A DNA stretch of 8,634 nt from an uncultured Bacteroidales bacterium (GTDB lineage Bacteria; Bacteroidota; Bacteroidia; Bacteroidales; Muribaculaceae), in contig URZM01000088.1 of NCBI GenBank assembly GCA_900552315.1, positions 1 to 8,634 on the forward strand. Direction: 5' to 3'. Of this stretch, positions 5,741 through 8,634 are shown piece after piece. Position 1 is the first letter of the stretch. Every line of letters begins with the position of its first letter. Both the position numbers and the translations under genes were made by a program. A model generated the notes under the pieces. The model saw only the letters and a program-made list of their open reading frames with translations, was not told where the DNA came from and searched no databases.

Positions 5741-6886
5741 TCAACGGGATGGTTTCATCATTATCAGCACTATCAGCTGTAGAAGCGTGTCGAACATCAC
5801 TATCTTCGGAGCGGCGTTACGCCCTATGTCGGCTGACGCCTCGGTGAATGACTCAAGCATACGCTCGGCATTTGCCGAGTTGATGAACGGCGAGAAGCGG
5901 GAGCTGAAACGCATCTCCTCGGAGTCCATGGTCAGCAGCTCCGGAACCCGCATGTTGCAGATGAAATTCTCTCGCACCATGTCGCAACAGTACGCCAGGA
6001 ACCGACGGGCCTTCTCTCGTCCCATGGCGGCGATGTCATCGGCCATGAGCCGCAGACCCTTCACATCCTTGGAGTATGCCTTGCGCATCATGTCCCGAAA
6101 CAAGGGAGCGAACTCGGCATGCTCTCCCCTGGCGCTCGCCAGCTCTACGGCGGCTCCCATGCTGCCGTCGGCTCGCGACACCACCGAATGGGCCGCATCA
6201 GGCTCAAGCCCGTAGTCGCGCTCCAACAGGGTGGCTATCTCTGCTGTCCTGAGCGGGGACAGCTCCACTCGCTGTGTGCGGGAGGATATGGTGGGCAAGA
6301 TTGAGGCAGGGTCGTTGCTTACGAGTATGAACCGGGTGTCGGCAAATGGTTCCTCGATTATCTTGAGGAGCTTGTTGGCGGCCTCGGCCTGAAGCCGCTC
6401 CGGCAACCATATCAACGCAATCTTGTAGCGGGCTGAGTAGTTGGACAGGTTCATCCTGCGCACTATCTCGGCACTCTCCTCCACATATATGGCAGGCTGG
6501 GAATTGCCGACATTGCTTACATGCAGCCAGTCCTCCCAGGTGGCGTATACGCCAAGCTCCAGGAACTCTCGCCAACGCTGCGCATAGTCGTCGCACACTA
6601 TGAGTCCCTCGCTCTTTTTCTTAACAATGGGGAACGAATAGTGAATATCGGGATTGTTGAGGCTACGGTGCTGCAGGCAGGCCGGGCAGCAGCCACAGCT
6701 GTCTTGCCAACGCGATTTATCAGGGTCCTGGCAATGGATGTACTGAGCCAACGCTCGTCCCATGGCCAAGAGCCCCACCCCGGCAGGACCGCACAGCATC
6801 AACGCGTGCGGCAGACGGTCATCGTCCACCATCGACCGCAACCTGGCCTTGACATTCTCATGTCCCGGTATATCGCTGAATCTCAT
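5741..6886 (-). CDS. holB: DNA polymerase III subunit delta' (clamp loader)
   Basis: Part of the clamp-loader complex that opens and loads the beta sliding clamp at the replication fork. The 381 residues begin with the AAA+ fold: FSDIPGHENVKARL, then LCGPAGVGLLAMG at 31-43, a Walker A site lacking the usual Lys-Thr, as expected for delta', which does not hydrolyse ATP. A zinc module is formed by Cys52, Cys64, Cys67 and Cys70 (CxxCxxC in SCGCCPAC). NKLLKIIEEP (171-180) and ISSRTQ (200-205), with Arg203 in the SRC-like arginine-finger position, complete the core. The insertion DIHYSFPIVKKKSEG is longer than in E. coli (334 residues) and may be lineage-specific. The promoter lies immediately upstream. 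The two genes downstream concern sugar nucleotides, an unusual pairing. Confidence 0.93.
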   Translation of the reverse strand: MRFSDIPGHENVKARLRSMVDDDRLPHALMLCGPAGVGLLAMGRALAQYIHCQDPDKSRWQDSCGCCPACLQHRSLNNPDIHYSFPIVKKKSEGLIVCDDYAQRWREFLELGVYATWEDWLHVSNVGNSQPAIYVEESAEIVRRMNLSNYSARYKIALIWLPERLQAEAANKLLKIIEEPFADTRFILVSNDPASILPTISSRTQRVELSPLRTAEIATLLERDYGLEPDAAHSVVSRADGSMGAAVELASARGEHAEFAPLFRDMMRKAYSKDVKGLRLMADDIAAMGREKARRFLAYCCDMVRENFICNMRVPELLTMDSEEMRFSSRFSPFINSANAERMLESFTEASADIGRNAAPKIVMFDTLLQLIVLIMMKPSR

Positions 6887-6915
6887 TAGTTCACACCCGT
6901 ATTTGCTAATCTATG

Positions 6916-6946
6916 CAAAATTACAACAATAATTCGGCATACGCAA
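6916..6946 (-). promoter_or_regulatory. Bacteroides-type promoter of holB
   Basis: On the minus strand TTG (6946-6944) is separated by 20 nt from TAATTTTG (6923-6916), a perfect TAnnTTTG box. The start site would be about 6909, giving a leader of some 23 nt before the ATG at 6886. The 11-nt core TTGTAATTTTG is identical to the one in the gdhA promoter. Confidence 0.75.
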
Positions 6947-6965
6947 CTTCCGCACCTTTAATTAT

Positions 6966-6997
6966 CGAAGGGCGGCCCCGGCCGAAGCGGCCCCGGC
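6966..6997. repeat. GC-rich tandem duplication between gdhA and holB
   Basis: Two adjacent units start with CGAAG and end with CGGCCCCGGC: 6966-6982 (17 nt) and 6983-6997 (15 nt). They are identical except for two extra G in the first. The junction also forms a hairpin, GGCCG-AAG-CGGCC (6980-6992). It lies past the gdhA terminator and upstream of the holB promoter. The duplication is seen; a role in termination, protein binding or slippage is inference. Confidence 0.6.
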
Positions 6998-7010
6998 AAG
7001 AGGCTTCAGT

Positions 7011-7044
7011 GAAAAGAAAAGAGGGAAGCCCTGCGGCTTCCCTC
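7011..7044 (-). terminator. gdhA: Intrinsic terminator of gdhA
   Basis: GAGGGAAGCC (7021-7030) and GGCTTCCCTC (7035-7044) form a perfect 10-bp stem with a 4-nt loop. On the minus strand it is followed at once by TTTTCTTTTC (7020-7011). It starts 27 nt after the gdhA stop. This is a textbook Rho-independent terminator. Confidence 0.92.
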
Positions 7045-7071
7045 TCAATATTATCGGTATGTGGTTCAGTA

Positions 7072-8412
7072 TCAGATGATACCCTGACCCATCATGGCGT
7101 CGGCAACCTTCATGAAGCCGGCGATGTTGGCGCCCTTCATGTAGTTGATATAGCCGTCGGGCTGTGTGCCGTACTCAACGCAAGCAGCGTGGATGGAGTT
7201 CATCATCTCGTGCAGCTTGGCGTCAACCTCGGCAGCGCTCCACTGCAGGTGCTCGGCATCCTGGCTCATCTCGAGGCCGGAAACGCCTACACCACCGGCG
7301 TTCACAGCCTTGCCGGGGCAGTAGATGGTCTTGTTGGCGATGAAGGCGTCGATAGCCTCGGGGGTGCAGCCCATGTTGGAAACCTCGGCGCACATCTGAA
7401 CGTTGTTGGCGATCAGAGCCTTGGCGTCCTCGCCGCCCAGCTCGTTCTGTGTAGCGCAGGGGAGTGCGATGTCCACCTTCTGCTCCCAAGGCTTGCGGCC
7501 GGGGAAGAACTGTGAGCCAGCGAACTTCTCAGCATAGGGAGCAACGATGTCGTTGCCGGAAGCACGGAGCTCGAGCATATAGTCGATCTTCTCTGCGTCC
7601 AGACCTGCGGGATCGTAGATGTAGCCGTCGGGGCCGGAGATGGTGACAACCTTGCCGCCCAGCTCAGTGGCCTTCTTGGCAGCACCCCAAGCCACGTTGC
7701 CGAAGCCGGAGATGGCGATGGTCTTGCCCTCGATGGTCTCGTTCCAGTTCTTCTTCAGAACGTCCTGAACGAAATAGATGGCGCCGTAGCCGGTAGCCTC
7801 GGGACGGATACGTGAGCCGCCGAAGCTGAGGCCCTTGCCTGTGAATGTACCTGTGTTCTCGCGGGCGAGCTTCTTGTACATGCCGTACATGTAACCTACC
7901 TCACGGCCGCCTACGCCTATGTCACCGGCGGGCACGTCGCGGTCAGGACCGAGGTTGCGCCACAACTCGAGGATGAAGGCCTGGCAGAAACGCATGATCT
8001 CAGCGTCGCTCTTGCCACGGGGGGAGAAATCGGAACCGCCCTTGCCGCCACCCATGGGGAGGGTTGTCAGAGCGTTCTTGAAAGTCTGCTCGAAGCCGAG
8101 GAACTTGAGGATGGAAAGGTTCACTGAAGCGTGGAAACGGATACCGCCCTTGTAGGGGCCGATGGCGTTGTTGAACTGTACGCGGTAGCCTATGTTGTTC
8201 TGTACCTCACCCTTGTCGTCTACCCAGGTGACACGGAATGTGAAGATACGGTCGGGCTCTACCATACGCTCGATGATACGGGCCTTCTCGAATTCGGGGT
8301 GCTGGTTGTAAACCTCTTCTACTGAGAGAAGAACCTCTTTCACTGCCTGGAGGAATTCCTTCTCGCCAGGGTGCTTGGCCTCAAGGTTGGCCATGATTTC
8401 ATTAATGTTCAT
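7072..8412 (-). CDS. gdhA: Glutamate dehydrogenase, hexameric type
   Basis: Catalyses 2-oxoglutarate + NH4+ + NAD(P)H to glutamate and the reverse, linking nitrogen and carbon metabolism; cytoplasmic, usually a homohexamer. The 446 residues match the short hexameric class (about 445-450). Key residues are all present: Lys88 in GPYKGG, Lys112 in FKNAL, catalytic Lys124 in PMGGGKGGSDF, and Asp164 in PAGDIGVGG, each one position before its Clostridium symbiosum counterpart (Lys89, 113, 125, Asp165). The Rossmann loop is GFGNVAWGAA (236-245). After the second beta strand comes ISGPDGYIYDPAG, which resembles the NAD-linked C. symbiosum enzyme more than the NADP-linked E. coli one, so coenzyme choice is open. 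It appears monocistronic: its own promoter, a GC-rich leader of about 150 nt, and a strong terminator. Regular C-ending codons suggest high expression. Confidence 0.97.
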   Translation of the reverse strand: MNINEIMANLEAKHPGEKEFLQAVKEVLLSVEEVYNQHPEFEKARIIERMVEPDRIFTFRVTWVDDKGEVQNNIGYRVQFNNAIGPYKGGIRFHASVNLSILKFLGFEQTFKNALTTLPMGGGKGGSDFSPRGKSDAEIMRFCQAFILELWRNLGPDRDVPAGDIGVGGREVGYMYGMYKKLARENTGTFTGKGLSFGGSRIRPEATGYGAIYFVQDVLKKNWNETIEGKTIAISGFGNVAWGAAKKATELGGKVVTISGPDGYIYDPAGLDAEKIDYMLELRASGNDIVAPYAEKFAGSQFFPGRKPWEQKVDIALPCATQNELGGEDAKALIANNVQMCAEVSNMGCTPEAIDAFIANKTIYCPGKAVNAGGVGVSGLEMSQDAEHLQWSAAEVDAKLHEMMNSIHAACVEYGTQPDGYINYMKGANIAGFMKVADAMMGQGII

Positions 8413-8564
8413 AGGTAATAGAGATTTATGGGTTTTCTATTAATAATCTAATGTTTGTCAGGCTTGGGGGGGAGCCGTGGCGGACACGCTTGGAGCGAAC
8501 CCGCTCGGGGCCGGGTCTTCATGGTATGGAAGGCTGCGGAGGCTCTTCATTTAGCCTTTCTAAT
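8413..8564 (-). promoter_or_regulatory. Long GC-rich 5' leader of gdhA
   Basis: From the inferred start near 8564 to the ATG, the transcript would carry about 150 nt before gdhA, far longer than the fbp or holB leaders. Visible stems are AGGCT/AGCCT (8540-8557, 8-nt loop), GAGCG-AACC-CGCTC (8493-8506, perfect 5 bp) and GGCT/AGCC around a G7 tract (8461-8476, C7 in the RNA). The last 45 nt before the ATG are AT-rich and probably unstructured. No known riboswitch was recognised; a regulatory role is inferred from length and structure. Confidence 0.4.
8458..8550 (-). CDS. Possible 30-residue upstream ORF in the gdhA leader
   Basis: An ATG at 8550 opens 30 codons ending at a TGA (8460-8458), 45 nt before gdhA. 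The peptide starts MKSLRSLPYHEDPAPSG and ends ATAPPQA. A purine-rich AGAAAGG lies 4 nt before the ATG, a better Shine-Dalgarno than most genes here have, and most third codon positions are G or C, as in the flanking genes. There is no run of Glu or Gln codons as in a classical amino-acid attenuator; the Ala/Pro-rich tail could slow ribosomes. A chance ORF in a GC-rich leader remains quite possible. Confidence 0.25.
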   Translation of the reverse strand: MKSLRSLPYHEDPAPSGFAPSVSATAPPQA

Positions 8565-8570
8565 TCGGCT

Positions 8571-8601
8571 CAAAATTACAACCTTTTTATGTATTGGCCA
8601 A
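8571..8601 (-). promoter_or_regulatory. Bacteroides-type promoter of gdhA
   Basis: On the minus strand TTG (8601-8599), 20 nt, then TAATTTTG (8578-8571), a perfect -7 box. The AT-rich DNA upstream to the window edge would suit a strong promoter. The inferred start is near 8564. Confidence 0.75.
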
Positions 8602-8634
8602 CTATTTCGGGAAATATTTTCATTTTCTCCGATG

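Noticed and set aside
5720..5745. TTGACA- and TATACT-like words on the minus strand between holB and the nucleotidyltransferase
   Set aside because: The spacing is only 7 nt and Bacteroidota do not use the E. coli -35/-10 consensus; the TTGACA word overlaps the holB stop codon.
6767..6805. HolB Walker A without the Lys-Thr, suggesting a dead ATPase
   Set aside because: Loss of the catalytic P-loop lysine is normal for delta' subunits, including E. coli HolB.

Overview
The window looks like chromosomal DNA from a gut Bacteroidota, order Bacteroidales. The evidence is: gene starts mostly without a Shine-Dalgarno sequence; four upstream regions carrying the Bacteroides-type -7 box TAnnTTTG, three of them with a TT(T)G -33 box exactly 20 nt away; a class 3 fructose-1,6-bisphosphatase; and a clostridial/Bacteroides-type hexameric glutamate dehydrogenase. 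The fairly high GC content and frequent ATA codons would suit a Muribaculaceae-like genome, but the family is inference. No rRNA, tRNA, CRISPR array, intact insertion sequence or phage gene was seen.

Layout from left to right. (1) The 5' part of fbp, on the minus strand and cut by the window edge. (2) A 245-bp divergent control region holding the fbp promoter, a 19-bp palindrome, a small hairpin with a T-run, the promoter for the next operon and an 88-nt leader that may fold into alternative structures. (3) A plus-strand two-gene operon: an AlgI-like MBOAT O-acyltransferase and a membrane-anchored SGNH-type protein, a likely envelope or exopolysaccharide O-acylation pair. (4) A large hairpin between converging genes. 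(5) A minus-strand cluster transcribed holB, then a sugar-1-phosphate nucleotidyltransferase, then galE. (6) A GC-rich intergenic region with a tandem duplication and the gdhA intrinsic terminator. (7) gdhA on the minus strand, with a strong-looking promoter and a roughly 150-nt GC-rich leader that contains a possible 30-codon upstream ORF.

How the genes work together. Fbp (gluconeogenesis), the nucleotidyltransferase plus GalE (UDP-sugar supply) and the MBOAT/SGNH pair (O-acylation of glycans) fit carbohydrate and envelope metabolism. GdhA (ammonium assimilation or glutamate catabolism) and HolB (clamp loader) are housekeeping. Nothing proves that the blocks are co-regulated. The window holds no clear novel defence or mobile system. 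The most interesting signals are non-coding: the MBOAT leader with mutually exclusive pairings before a T6 run, the gdhA leader and its upstream ORF, and the palindrome centred between the divergent promoters.
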